In this document: positions 28,901 through 35,022 of the stretch, piece by piece
How positions within the stretch are numbered: position 1 is the stretch's first letter
Layout of the letters: each line of letters begins with the position of its first letter
Assembly: GCA_011523505.1 (NCBI GenBank)
Contig: WTGP01000019.1
Coordinates: 351,980 to 415,979, forward strand
Direction: 5' to 3'
DNA: 64,000 bases
Source of the DNA: Gammaproteobacteria bacterium
GTDB taxonomy: Bacteria > Pseudomonadota > Gammaproteobacteria > Steroidobacterales > Foliamicaceae
The notes under the pieces: model-generated
The model's input: the letters and a program-made list of their open reading frames with translations, nothing else
What the model was told of the DNA's origin: nothing
The model's database searches: none
Program-made: the position numbers and the translations under genes

Positions 28901-31486
28901 GGGCGGGGCTGCAAGCCGCACCGTGTAGGTGGCCTTGTGTTCCTGGGCGTCGGTGGTCCCGTCGTCGGACTCGGCCACCTCGACGCCGGTTTCCGAAATG
29001 CGGACGCCGGGGGTGTCGTCGTCGAGCACCTTCACGGTGGCTGCTTCGTCGTCGGCGAAGTAGGCGCCGGGCGTGGTCGGGTCGCTCACGGTCACGGTGA
29101 CGGCGCCGTCGCTTTCCGCCGTCATGTCCGTCTGCGTGCGCACGGTGAGCGTCGCCTCCGCCTGGTTGGCGAGGATAGTGACCGTCGTGGCCCCCTCGTC
29201 GCCCGCGGCCACAAAGTCCCCGCTCTCGGCGACGTTCAGGTTGACGGTGAGGGCGGATGCCGACACCGCGTTGCGGCGTACGGCGAAGGTCGCGTCCGTG
29301 CCCTCGGTTACCGGCGAGGCGCCGGCGGCGACGCTGACCGTCGGGTCGTTGTCGGCGATGTACACATCCAGCCGGTCGAGAAAAGATCCAAGAGGTTGTC
29401 GCGGCGGCACGGCCTCGATACGCAGCCGCTCGACCCCTTCGATGAGGTCGTCATCGAGGATCTCGAGCTTGAGCGTGAAGCTCGTCGCGCCCGCCTTGAT
29501 GGTCGCGAAATCGGGGTACGCGTGCGCCTCCTCGTAGTCCTCCCCCGAGACCGCCGCGCCGGGCGTGCCCACGGTCGGGGGATCGGCGAGCCCGTTGCCG
29601 AAGGTCTCGAAATAATTGAAGCGCACCAAGATGTCGCTGTCGAGCGCCCGCGACAGCGTGAGCGGGAGACTCACCGTGCCGTCGCCTTCGGAGACCTCGT
29701 GGGTATCGGCCTTGTCGAAGCTGAAGGTGTACTCATTGTCGGTCACGGTCACATCGAAGCTGTGGTTGGTCTGGTGGCGCAGCGCCGGGTGGGTGCTGTC
29801 GGTGTCGGCGATCTGCCTGGCGTCGGCGGCGAGCGCCACGGTCACCGTCTCGTCGTCTTCAAGATATTGGTCGGTGGCTTCCATTTCCAGCGTCGCGACC
29901 CGGGCGCCCGCTCCCGCAAAGACCACGGCGGGGGCCAGCGTGGAGGCGGCCTCGATGCCGACCCCGGTGTTGAGGCCGGCGCCGGTCTTTTTCGTGAGCG
30001 GCCCGAAGTCGCTCGCCGTCACGCCCTTGCCCGAGAGCGCCAGCAGCACATCGACGCGCTCCCCCGCCGCGAGGGCGCGGGCAAGAGTCACGGTGAACGC
30101 GATCTTGCCGCCGGCCACCGCAGGCCTGCCGAGCCAACTCGGGGTGCCCTCGACGATACTCGCCGCGCCGGTGCGGGCGAGCGACACGACCACGGGCGCC
30201 TCCTTGACGTATGCGGATACGGCGCCGATTGCGACGCCGGCCGCATAGTTGCTCGTGGGGGCGGTCACGGTATGCGTGATGGCAACCGGCGCGGCGGAGG
30301 CGGCCACGCCGGTGACCGTCACGTCCTGCGGTATCGACCAGTTGCCGTCGTTGAAGCTTACCGGCCCCGACACCGTCGCCTTCGTGGTGTCGCCCGAGGA
30401 CGGCGCAATGGTGAGCGTGCCGCCCGGCGCGCTCTTGAGGCTGAGGGTGTAGGTGGCCGTCGGGTCGCCGAGATGCACGAACAGCGTGCTTTTCGAGACC
30501 AGCACCCCGTGGCCCGCGTCAGTGACGTCCACCTCGACGCTGGCGATGGATATCTCGTGGTAGGGGTTGCTGGTGGGGTTCACCGACGCGCTGTGCGTGA
30601 TCATCACGTTCTGTTCGGAGTCCACGTCTCCATCGTTCGCGGCGCGCACGAACACCGTCTGCCACCTGCTCCAGTTGCCGGAACTGCCCCCGGTAAAGGT
30701 CAGGGTGTTCTGCACCCCCGATGCTTTGCTCGTATCCACCTCGACGGCTGGGTCGTCCGAGGTCGCGGTGATCACCACGTTCGCGCCCGGATCGGTCCTT
30801 AGCCGCATCGTGTAGTGGTCCGTGTCGCGCGTGGCGTGGCGCTCGGTCACCGCCAGGGGAGTCCCGGGCGAGACCATGACCTCCGGTGGCGGCCCGGGGG
30901 GCTTCGCCGCGCCGTTGATACGGATCTTATGGATGGGTGTGTTCGTGGTCCGCCAGCCGCCGAAGTTGTTGCTTTGTCGCTCTCTGCTGTTGTTGGCGAT
31001 GCTCCAACCGGGCGCGGCGCCAGAGTCCTCGTTGCTGTTGGCTGTGCCAGCGAGCTGATTCGAGCCTGCGGTGGAAACGTCAAAAACAACGTAATATGTG
31101 GTGTTCGCAGTAAGGTCCAGACCCCCTTCGGGGGCGGTGAAGGTGAACGTTATGGGGCTGCTGGAGTTCTGATAAGCGGGCCTCGTCAAGGTGCCGACAA
31201 GCGTACCCGGATTTCCGTTCACATCGGTCTGGATGGTGACCGTCAAGCTGTTATAGGAACCCGAATTAAGCGTGCTCAACATTGCCTCAACGCTGCTCAG
31301 GGTGTACCCCGTGCTGTTGCTGCCGGTCGTGAACCCCTGGGCGCGGTCCTGCCAGAAAAGTGCATTGGTAGTCGCGGTCTGACTGAAGTTGCTCACCAAC
31401 ACATCGGCCGGCGCCGGCATGGAGGCCAAAGACACGGCGAGGAACGCGAACGCGTGGACGGCGACGGTGCGCCATCGCCGGGACAT
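19904..31486 (-). CDS. Giant Calx-beta repeat protein with autotransporter-like beta-barrel
   Basis: 3860 residues from the ATG at 31486. Signal peptide at 1-28 (MSRRWRTVAVHAFAFLAVSLASMPAPA); a choice-of-anchor-like domain at about 29-205; six looser repeats with the W..PQTVTV signature and many Calx-beta units, including nine tandem ~100-residue ones at about 2260-3260 (pattern VxEGxDAxFTLTxxPAP ... DSGDF ... DDD). A Gly/Pro-rich linker (~3350-3445) leads to a ~415-residue C-terminal beta-barrel ending in aromatic Trp, so it is probably secreted through or anchored in the outer membrane by a type V-like route. Acidic DDD turns imply calcium binding. Likely an adhesin or surface layer; the ligand is unknown. 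Frame stays open upstream to 32068, but no signal-like start exists there. Confidence 0.88.
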   Translation of the reverse strand: MSRRWRTVAVHAFAFLAVSLASMPAPADVLVSNFSQTATTNALFWQDRAQGFTTGSNSTGYTLSSVEAMLSTLNSGSYNSLTVTIQTDVNGNPGTLVGTLTRPAYQNSSSPITFTFTAPEGGLDLTANTTYYVVFDVSTAGSNQLAGTANSNEDSGAAPGWSIANNSRERQSNNFGGWRTTNTPIHKIRINGAAKPPGPPPEVMVSPGTPLAVTERHATRDTDHYTMRLRTDPGANVVITATSDDPAVEVDTSKASGVQNTLTFTGGSSGNWSRWQTVFVRAANDGDVDSEQNVMITHSASVNPTSNPYHEISIASVEVDVTDAGHGVLVSKSTLFVHLGDPTATYTLSLKSAPGGTLTIAPSSGDTTKATVSGPVSFNDGNWSIPQDVTVTGVAASAAPVAITHTVTAPTSNYAAGVAIGAVSAYVKEAPVVVSLARTGAASIVEGTPSWLGRPAVAGGKIAFTVTLARALAAGERVDVLLALSGKGVTASDFGPLTKKTGAGLNTGVGIEAASTLAPAVVFAGAGARVATLEMEATDQYLEDDETVTVALAADARQIADTDSTHPALRHQTNHSFDVTVTDNEYTFSFDKADTHEVSEGDGTVSLPLTLSRALDSDILVRFNYFETFGNGLADPPTVGTPGAAVSGEDYEEAHAYPDFATIKAGATSFTLKLEILDDDLIEGVERLRIEAVPPRQPLGSFLDRLDVYIADNDPTVSVAAGASPVTEGTDATFAVRRNAVSASALTVNLNVAESGDFVAAGDEGATTVTILANQAEATLTVRTQTDMTAESDGAVTVTVSDPTTPGAYFADDEAATVKVLDDDTPGVRISETGVEVAESDDGTTDAQEHKATYTVRLAAPPDGSVTVTPTSGDTTAATVTPASLVFAPGDWSDPQTVTVTAVDDGLDNAGGKRSATITHAVSAAGTNYAGVTAGSVSVDVLDDDEPGVTVSAGALALAEGGDPGTYTLMLGSDPGAAVNVTVTSGDPSAVTVQGPSGAAGASAMIAFTPGAGGTWKTPQTVTVRAVEDADGVGERNVALTHAAAVPSDNTHAYHGITIGSVLVTVEDNDIRTVVASTDAIALAEADDPGTTNVKENEASYTLRLSHAPSGDVTVTHSSSGVVLDMSPATLTFKPSDWNEPQTVTVRAVDNDIDNKDEQSTGTIVHAVSASGADYADAPTVAVSATVADDDGAPVLSIASAAVAEGNTGSTNLGFTVTLAPASGKTVTVTWADAGTGTATAGADYATLTGGTLTFAAGETTKQLNVSVTGDTADESDETVVLRLSAPSNATLEGGGTTLDATGAILDDEGVGVVVSLARSGSAVTLTEGTAEGSLALPGDKLTFTVTLARALFAGERLDAPLVLSGTNITAGDFADLAASAGKGLNTGVRIEDAGTLTPTVVFAGRGARVATLELEPIDTDLESDEETVTVALGSDPQFAADTHTNVPGGAGRDATANSFDATVADDEFVFAFTKTGRHDVSEGDGTVSLALTLSRELSRDIDVRFVYRDRDQVVNPNDPKNVPGPWKDAATKDEDYEAAYAHPEFATIKAGATSFTLEFDLIDDAVVEPTERLRIEARPPWYPRGALPSEIDVYIADNDPTVTVAADASAVTEGAGAAFTVRRNAVSASPMTINLTVAESGGGDFVAASDEGAKTVTILANQAQATYTVPTQTDQTPEASTEVTVTVLAPTTPGTYFVGKDSAASVTVRDHALDVALAPATASVTEADSTDVYLDFTVTKPNVDSGESLHYTLCLAGTAVRDENATKAAGEDYRLVAPAGSGTLQWDGDCVAHSLGRNDTSQTWRLQVFGDTTPEPDETVTVTLAASSGNPLPEGWSVGSDNAGAYTIVNDDALGVTLAAGGASINESGSGNRTDVTVTLGRTLVSGETVTVPLTVSGATVTTHYTLAKKAGGNTGVTLATSGAHSAQNPAVVFSGAGAGTATLELTAVDNADAAARTVTVAYGTGSRVPSKTGFGGGLSLAGSPRAVAIANDDTKGIVLSPIALTVDEGAEATYTVALATEPVGGAVTVTVTGTSGTDLTVDTDPDTGGDQDTLTFTASDWDDAQTVTVTAAHDNGPGNDNVTLAHAASGADYGSVTANLPVTIDDDEEPTPTFSLALAPGAPDTAPEDGEPIELRIVIEDGRFNYDDTLFDEVFLKATGTAVRRGDYRLEYRFRDRWLEQHGDAMPVAVYSADEPQYQRFRLVPRDDGRTEGEETVRLELVLPPANRAEFYSPYFLGDETAVELTLTDPPPPDTPAAAFAASASSADEDGGAVSVTVEFDPAPAEALTLNYTVSGTADAGEDYEALSGTLAVSAGSASTDIEVSVTDDDVSDPGETVVLKLAAGDGYALGPRTTHTLTIADDEEAPPAEPEARIDPGASITEGGDAVFTVTVTPAPSPAIFVNVNVVDSGDFASSGTGARRVRVGPNGTAGFAVPTVDDGTEEPDGTLTATIQTGEGYTLSATNASTIVVVRDNDPPMVSIAAGSDIEEGEDAIFTLTASPAPKSAITVNVNVVDSGDFAEDGEDGARTVSIGTSGTATLTVRTGGPDGVDEDDGTLTATVSGGAGYEPSASASAVVAVEDKDDPPPLPSVSVEPGKPVDEGGDVVFTLTASPAPAAEITVNVEVEESGDFAADGETGEKMVSIGTSGAATLTVRTDNDSGDEPHGYITATVKDGTGYAPSATDASATVVVRDDDDPPVIRIEPGADVTEGADATFTLTAIPAPGAPVTVHVNVTESGDFVESGQPYQRTVGIDASGTATLAVGTDDDDVDEDNGTITAEVRPSAGGRYTPSGARGSASVAVADNDDAPAASFAVADSEVDEDAGTVHVRVELSHPSASALELAYTVGGGAAAGDDYTIADSGSVTLAALAKSATVPVAIVDDADDEPAETVILTLTGGTGYTLGSRSTHTLTIAASDKTPVVTITGGDPVDEGGDAAFTVSADPAPADDLKVNLGIADAPAGSDFVAAEDEGSDTVTIPAGETSATYEVATVDDKADEPEGPVTATLKAGEGYVLGTPDSAQVTVRDDDDPKSEISVTAGSAIDEGGDAAFTVTATPAPTKPLEVTLYIVEQGRYAEPGETGEQPVTVPASGSKTYTVQTVNDSDDEPNGSITVTVRPQPHYTVAAADSATVTVRDDDESNYAGVEVRIEDASAKEGEDLKFAIVLNRAAPGPITLSTTCIPGTARLNDDVECGSPVLRFEQGETRIVHRVWAVMDDIDEGNETFEFEIRNPDPAIVAITRGIATGTVENDGPLPSAWLARFGRTVAEQAIDGISARIESARSGARTPGFRGAFAGAPLGGATELDAAACKPASGDEATSGAENAAENAPGDPAEPAACAADTAAAAVAGATADPHGRGAWSGGPEGGPWGPAHAPAPFGTQPPSMGGVAGGPHGAGLGAGPGQGVGAGGIGQNPGGPAAGMGAPGLGGPGQGPSRAHGAQSATLLSLLMGSSFTYTREEDGAGGTLGFWGRGAHTSFNGRDGSLDLDGEVGTALLGADYARGNWLAGVALTQSFADGGYANPETGSGAVESTLTAAIPYAAWDVSERFSLWGAAGHGAGRMALTPGGERKGLAGPVRGMAPPPTGGSPDAPLASLRADIGWSMATAGLRASLFTGDGGGPSLAAVSDALWSRTTSEETEGMMAGAGEVTRLRLGLEGGWTFGLPGGGSLTPKIEAGVRRDGADAETGFGVEFGGGLNWTDPKRGLVLDIEGRTLVAHEADGMREVGFSASLGYDPSPDSPLGLSFNLRHAFGGQSSGGLDALFASDPLVPMGQDGAGQWTAEAAWGLPAFNDRFTGAPTLGYGVSGSGRDISVGWFLEPSDENAPDLRLGLKLTRRESPTEPPQHGIAVEIAARW
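26350..27565 (-). repeat. Second copy of a ~1.2-kb internal module of the giant gene
   Basis: Encodes VVVSLARSGSAVTLTEG ... DVSEGDGTVSLALTLSREL ... FATIKAGATSFTLEFDLIDD ... DNDPTVTVAADASAVTEG ... RRNAVSASPMTINLTVAESG. It matches the module at 29025-30200 domain for domain and in many consecutive residues, indicating duplication of a several-domain block rather than single repeats. Confidence 0.7.
29025..30200 (-). repeat. First copy of a ~1.2-kb internal module of the giant gene
   Basis: Encodes VVVSLARTGAASIVEGTP ... EVSEGDGTVSLPLTLSRAL ... FATIKAGATSFTLKLEILDD ... DNDPTVSVAAGASPVTEG ... RRNAVSASALTVNLNVAESG. See the paired module at 26350-27565; the two are separated by about 1.5 kb of other repeats. 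Confidence 0.7.
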
Positions 31487-31696
31487 TCCACCGAACGTCT
31501 TTCCGGCGTCCGCCGGAGGATGGCGCAGCAAGCGCCGGTGAGCGGTTCTTGCGACAACAGCGCCATCGTCGGCGCGCCGCGGGGCGTCCGCAGAGAACGG
31601 AAGTAGTCCGGCGCTGGCCGGAGCGGATGTGCGGCGGTCAGGTTGTGATGGGGAGAGCGCCGCGGAAAGCCGGCGCCAAAGAGACGCAACTACCTC

Positions 31697-31752
31697 CACG
31701 GCACGGCACGGCACGGCACGGCACGGCACGGCACGGCACGGCACGGCACGGC
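31697..31752. repeat. CACGG pentanucleotide tract, about 11 copies
   Basis: A perfect 56-base run of the 5-mer CACGG (CCGTG on the gene strand). It begins 1-2 bases past the -10 box of the candidate promoter for the giant surface protein and ends about 210 bases before its ATG, so it occupies the start of the transcript. Perfect pentamer runs of this length are prone to slipped-strand mispairing. Confidence 0.9.
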
Positions 31753-31753
31753 A

Positions 31754-31785
31754 ATTATACCAAACGCGTTCCGGACGAATGTCAA
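31754..31785 (-). promoter_or_regulatory. Extended -10 promoter for the giant surface protein
   Basis: Read on the minus strand: a perfect TTGACA (31785-31780), a long 20-base spacer, and a perfect TATAAT (31759-31754) preceded by TGG, i.e. an extended -10. The -35 spacing is too long for strong use, but extended -10 promoters tolerate this. The predicted start, near 31747, falls at the edge of the CACGG tract. Confidence 0.6.
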
Positions 31786-31959
31786 GGGGTCTAGCCGGCT
31801 TTTTCCAGCCCGGCGAGGGCAGGACGCGGGGACCGCCGCCTCTGGACACTTCGGCCTGTTCGCCATACCGCTCTCTGATTCGCTTCCCGGTCCGCCGCCT
31901 GGCGAACCGCATGCTCGCCCTAAGTATATGCCAACGCTTGGGAAAACGCGCACTGACGG

Positions 31960-32247
31960 TCAGGTCAACGGGCGATCCGCGCGGACGGCGGTGCGGTGGC
32001 TCGCGGCCCTTCTCCAACGCAGAACGGCGCCGGCGGCGCACTCGAGCACCAGTCCGTTGCCGTCCCACGGCACGAACATCTCTCCGGTAACGGGAATACG
32101 GTGGGACGTCTCGATGAGCGGCCTGTCGCTCTCCGAGAGTTCAGGTTCCATCGACTCCCGGGTTACCCGGGCGGCTACAGCCGGGTCAGGGACTTTTTCG
32201 CCAGGATGGGCGCCGGCATTCGGACTGCCGGGTTCGTTGTTGCCCAT
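31960..32247 (-). CDS. Hypothetical protein
   Basis: 95 residues, no recognised domain. The N-terminal half is Pro/Gly/Glu rich and probably disordered (MGNNEPGSPNAGAHPGEK); the middle SHRIPVTGEMFVPWDGNGLVLE looks more ordered. Codon use is plausible for this genome, and GAGACG precedes the ATG. It lies upstream of, and on the same strand as, the giant surface gene but before that gene's promoter. It could be spurious. Confidence 0.35.
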   Translation of the reverse strand: MGNNEPGSPNAGAHPGEKVPDPAVAARVTRESMEPELSESDRPLIETSHRIPVTGEMFVPWDGNGLVLECAAGAVLRWRRAASHRTAVRADRPLT

Positions 32248-32399
32248 GATTTCGTCTCAAAACCGTCACGCGACCGACCCGATGGATACCCGCCCGACTC
32301 CACCCTCGAGCCCGTGCCGGTCGCATCGGGACAGCCCGCACCCTGTGCTCGTTGAGCATCCACCTAGGCAACGTCATTGAAGCCGACGTATCCCCTCGG

Positions 32400-32850
32400 C
32401 ACACGGCAGGCCGCAAGTCCGCGGAACCTGGGGAGTTTCCGACGTAGGCTCCAGAGCATACACTCTTCCCGGCAAGCGCCAGGCGGCTTATGTCGTTGAA
32501 AACGCATGGGAAACAAGCCAGGCGTGCGCTTGGTGTACACCCGCACCGAGGTGCGTCTGGTGTGAGGGCGAACCGGCTCCGCCGTCGAACGGAACCGGAG
32601 GAGGAAGCTCAACCCATGGGGATGGAAAACCGTTGAGAACCAACGGCTTAGCCCGAGCGGCGCTTGAGCGGGAGGGATTGGACAGGTCCTATACGAGCCT
32701 GGGGCGCGAACCGGGGGTCGTTCCCGGGCGGTAACCCAGGAAGCAGCCGTGGCGTTTCAAGCGTGGGCCTGGCGGGAATGTATGCTCTGAGAATACGGAG
32801 ATGCTCTGGGAGCAATGGGCGTGTGCTGAGAGCATACATCGGTGGTTTTT
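32400..32850 (+). ncRNA. Candidate structured RNA of unknown class
   Basis: No convincing reading frame, but dense perfect stems: GCAC-CGAG-GTGC near 32542; CCGG-TCCG / CGGA-CCGG arms around 32574-32598; CCGTTG / CAACGG at about 32629-32646; outer CCTGGG / CCCAGG enclosing CCGGG / CCCGG at about 32698-32740; and an 11-bp stem ATGTATGCTCT / AGAGCATACAT at 32778-32839. Another copy of AGAGCATACA at 32453-32462 could compete for the last stem. Strand is inferred from loop sequences. Possible relatives include the HEARO/omega-RNA type, but no IscB-like gene is nearby and I cannot confirm a match. Confidence 0.45.
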
Positions 32851-32859
32851 CCGTAGCAC

Positions 32860-33314
32860 GGCGTCATACAAAGCACTTACAGCAAACTGGACGGAAGCCA
32901 CGCGGCGACGGACGCGGTTCGGCTCGCACCGTCGTCGTCACCCGCGCCGAGGCCCGTGCGGAGCACGGTGACGGCGGCGCCGTGCACTTGACCCGGCACG
33001 AGCGCCCGCACCGGTGCGCGAGCCAGGGCACAGCAAAGCGAACCGAGATGCACGCACGGGGATCGACACCGCCATCGTCACGAGTGCGGAGCCCTGTGCG
33101 GATGCCGGTGAACGGCGAAGCACAAAGTGTGCGAGCGATGCGCCGAGGCGCTGGCCGATGCCGGCGCAGCCGGCGAGGTCAAGCGAGGCGGACCCGGTGA
33201 CGGCGAGCGGGCGCGGAGCGCCGACGCGAGTACCGGGCCAGGCGCAGCGGGCAGCGCCGAGTAATCGGCGCGGCTTTGCACGCGCCACCGTACCGGTTGC
33301 TGACGCGGCAACGA
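32860..33314. other. GC-rich region without a recognisable gene
   Basis: Open frames here are Arg/Ala/Pro-rich with no domain signature and probably spurious. Short hairpins such as GCACGG / CCGTGC near 32960 and the palindrome GCACCGGTGC near 33010 occur. It could be part of the neighbouring RNA locus or decayed sequence. Confidence 0.35.
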
Positions 33315-33347
33315 AACGGGCCGCACCGGCGAACGGCACGGCCCGTT
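33315..33347 (-). terminator. Hairpin downstream of the DUF2493 gene
   Basis: Perfect 9-bp stem (AACGGGCCG / CGGCCCGTT) 14 bases past the stop codon of the minus-strand gene, followed on that strand by a short T-containing stretch. The weak T-run makes it a moderate candidate. Confidence 0.5.
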
Positions 33348-33360
33348 GTCGCGATGGCCG

Positions 33361-34278
33361 CTACTCGGCGGCCACCATGACCGGGATGCCCATCGACTTC
33401 GCCTTGTCGACGAGGTTGGCGGTGATGCCTGAGCCGGGGAAGGCGATGACGCCCCTGGGCAGCAGGTTCAGCAGCTCGTCGTTGCGGCGGAACGGCGCGG
33501 CGCGTCCGTGACGCTGCCAGTCGGGCTTGCACACGATCTGGTGCACGCCGTTCCGTTCAGCCCACTGAGAAGCGATCTTCTCGACGCCGGGGCCGCCGCC
33601 GTGCACCAGGACCAGGTCGGGATACTTGGCGCGGGCCTTGTCCAGGCTGCGGGCGACGGCGCCGGGGTCGGTGACGGTCTTGCCGCCGGCGACGGCGACC
33701 AGGGTGCCGTCGGGCAGGTGCGCGTCGATCTGCCGGTCCTTCCTCGCGCGCTGGAAGTCGCGGGCGTCGATGGCCGCGGAGGTGAGCTTGCGGGTCTGCG
33801 AGACGTGGCTGCCGCGCCGCGGTCGCCAGGTGTCGCCGGTCGCGCTGCGGTACTGCTCGGCGGCGGTGTCGCGCAGGGTCTCGAACGCGTCGCGGCGGTC
33901 GCCGAGGTGGCGGGCGCGGTCGGTCGTGAGTTCGAGCTCTCTCGCCTTGACTTCGGAGCCGTCCTGGGCGGATTGCAGGTCGCGCATCCTGGGCGTCAGC
34001 CTGTCGATGCGCCGGTCGATCCTGCGGACCTGCGCGTCGAGGGTGTTCACGAACCCCCAGAGCAGGTGCTCGCGCTCGTCGGCGAGCTGGAACCCGTCGG
34101 GGGTCACGTGCTCGGCGAGAAGGCGGAACGCTTCGCCGATGGCGGCGACGCCCCCGTCGCGGTCCCAGATCTCTCGGGGATCGAACTCGTCGCGTTCGGG
34201 GGTTGCGCCATAGAGCGCGGCGTTGTCGCAGATGACCGCGGTGGGGGACTGCGCCTGGTAGGTGTCGATGTCGTACAT
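33361..34278 (-). CDS. DUF2493 (SLOG-like) domain protein
   Basis: 305 residues. The C-terminal ~115 residues (VAVAGGKTVTDPGAVARSL ... LVLVHGGGPGVEKIASQWA ... GVIAFPGSGITANLVDKAKSMG) form a DUF2493 Rossmann-like domain of the SLOG superfamily, which binds nucleotides or nucleotide-derived ligands. The first ~190 residues are charged and helical with a coiled-coil-like centre. Such proteins are common on plasmids and conjugative elements; the ligand and role are unknown. GGAG lies 9 bases before the ATG. Confidence 0.8.
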   Translation of the reverse strand: MYDIDTYQAQSPTAVICDNAALYGATPERDEFDPREIWDRDGGVAAIGEAFRLLAEHVTPDGFQLADEREHLLWGFVNTLDAQVRRIDRRIDRLTPRMRDLQSAQDGSEVKARELELTTDRARHLGDRRDAFETLRDTAAEQYRSATGDTWRPRRGSHVSQTRKLTSAAIDARDFQRARKDRQIDAHLPDGTLVAVAGGKTVTDPGAVARSLDKARAKYPDLVLVHGGGPGVEKIASQWAERNGVHQIVCKPDWQRHGRAAPFRRNDELLNLLPRGVIAFPGSGITANLVDKAKSMGIPVMVAAE

Positions 34279-34596
34279 GTTTCATGTCTCCGTGCTTTCG
34301 GTGTGAGGCCGGTGGGCCCGAGTCGCCGGAAGCGCTGTCCGGCTTGTGGTTGTTGTTGCACGCGCGCGCAACGCAGCCACCCGCGACAGCGGGCCGGAAC
34401 GAAGTGGAGGACCCCGACGGGGTTGGCGCAGTGAGCACGTGTGGGACAATGACCGCGAGACGGATAGAGCTATTGTTGGGATTGGCACTCCTCTTCTTCG
34501 GGCACTCAGGCCGGCACGGTGCTGGAGACGGAGCACCGGGCCCGGCAACCCGACGCGAGCGTCAGCGAGCCGCCGCGTAGCGGCGCTGCCGCGCGT

Positions 34597-34824
34597 CTAT
34601 CGGAAAGGGTGACTGAGGAGGCGGGCTTCGGCGACCTCACGAATGCGGGCGCGGTCACGCACCGTCGCCCAGCCCCTTGGGTCGTCCTCGAGCAAGACGA
34701 GGTAGACCCGCTGGCCGGGGTTGAGGATGTCGTCGTGGGCGTAGACGTCGCCGACGTAGTCGCCGTCGGCGTCGTAGATGCGGGATTCGTCCGGGCGGAC
34801 GCGCTTGAAGGTGACATAACTCAT
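34597..34824 (-). CDS. Small hypothetical protein of plasmid type
   Basis: 75 residues (MSYVTFKRVRPDESRIYDADG ... VGDVYAHDDILNPGQRVYLVLLEDDPRGW). CGGAG stands 7 bases before the ATG. Beta-rich and acidic; no recognised domain. It follows the group II intron on the same strand and, before the intron arrived, lay directly downstream of ssb. Confidence 0.7.
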   Translation of the reverse strand: MSYVTFKRVRPDESRIYDADGDYVGDVYAHDDILNPGQRVYLVLLEDDPRGWATVRDRARIREVAEARLLSHPFR

Positions 34825-34949
34825 ACTGGAACTCCGTGGCAGGGAATCGAAACCGCGCTCACGCGGCGTTCGCCAGCAAAGAGCTTCACTCTCACTCCAG
34901 CTCACGGGGTCGGTCCGGTGAACCGGGCGCCAGGACTCGAAATGGGCAG

Positions 34950-35022
34950 ATCGGGTAGGAGGCTGGGTCACCCCAGCCGTCCTCCCACACCACCGTACGT
35001 ACGGGTCCGTATACGGCGGTTC
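34950..35022 (-). ncRNA. Group II intron domains V and VI (3' end)
   Basis: Immediately after the maturase stop, the minus strand forms a domain V hairpin (ACCGCCGTA paired with TACGGTGGT, about 35020-34987), then a domain VI stem (GGGAGG...CTGGG-GTGA-CCCAG...CCTCC) with an unpaired A on its 3' side. It ends in GAT, which fits the AY rule for intron 3' ends, placing the boundary at 34950. Confidence 0.75.

Noticed and set aside
19781..30802. Very long open frames on the plus strand (2312 and 1314 codons) opposite the giant surface gene
   Set aside because: They are antisense to a gene with clear domain repeats and signal peptide; translations are Arg/His/Gly-rich without domains. GC-rich codon bias plus repeats on the other strand explains the missing stops.
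31487..32068. In-frame N-terminal extension of the giant protein through the CACGG tract
   Set aside because: No signal peptide or ribosome site, it crosses the predicted promoter, and MSRRWRTVAVHAF at 31486 is a normal secretion start. Translation from within the tract cannot be wholly excluded.
32400..32850. Firm assignment of the structured segment as HEARO/omega RNA of an IscB system
   Set aside because: No HNH/IscB-like gene is nearby and the match is from memory of general features only; an Rfam covariance search is needed.
32664..33511. Overlapping plus- and minus-strand frames in the gap before the DUF2493 gene
   Set aside because: Arg/Ala/Pro/Thr-rich translations with no domain, no ribosome sites and overlap with the structured RNA or the opposite-strand gene.
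34831..34870. tRNA T-arm-like sequence (GGTTTCGATTCC on the minus strand)
   Set aside because: Flanking bases do not form the T-stem or acceptor stem and no anticodon arm is present.
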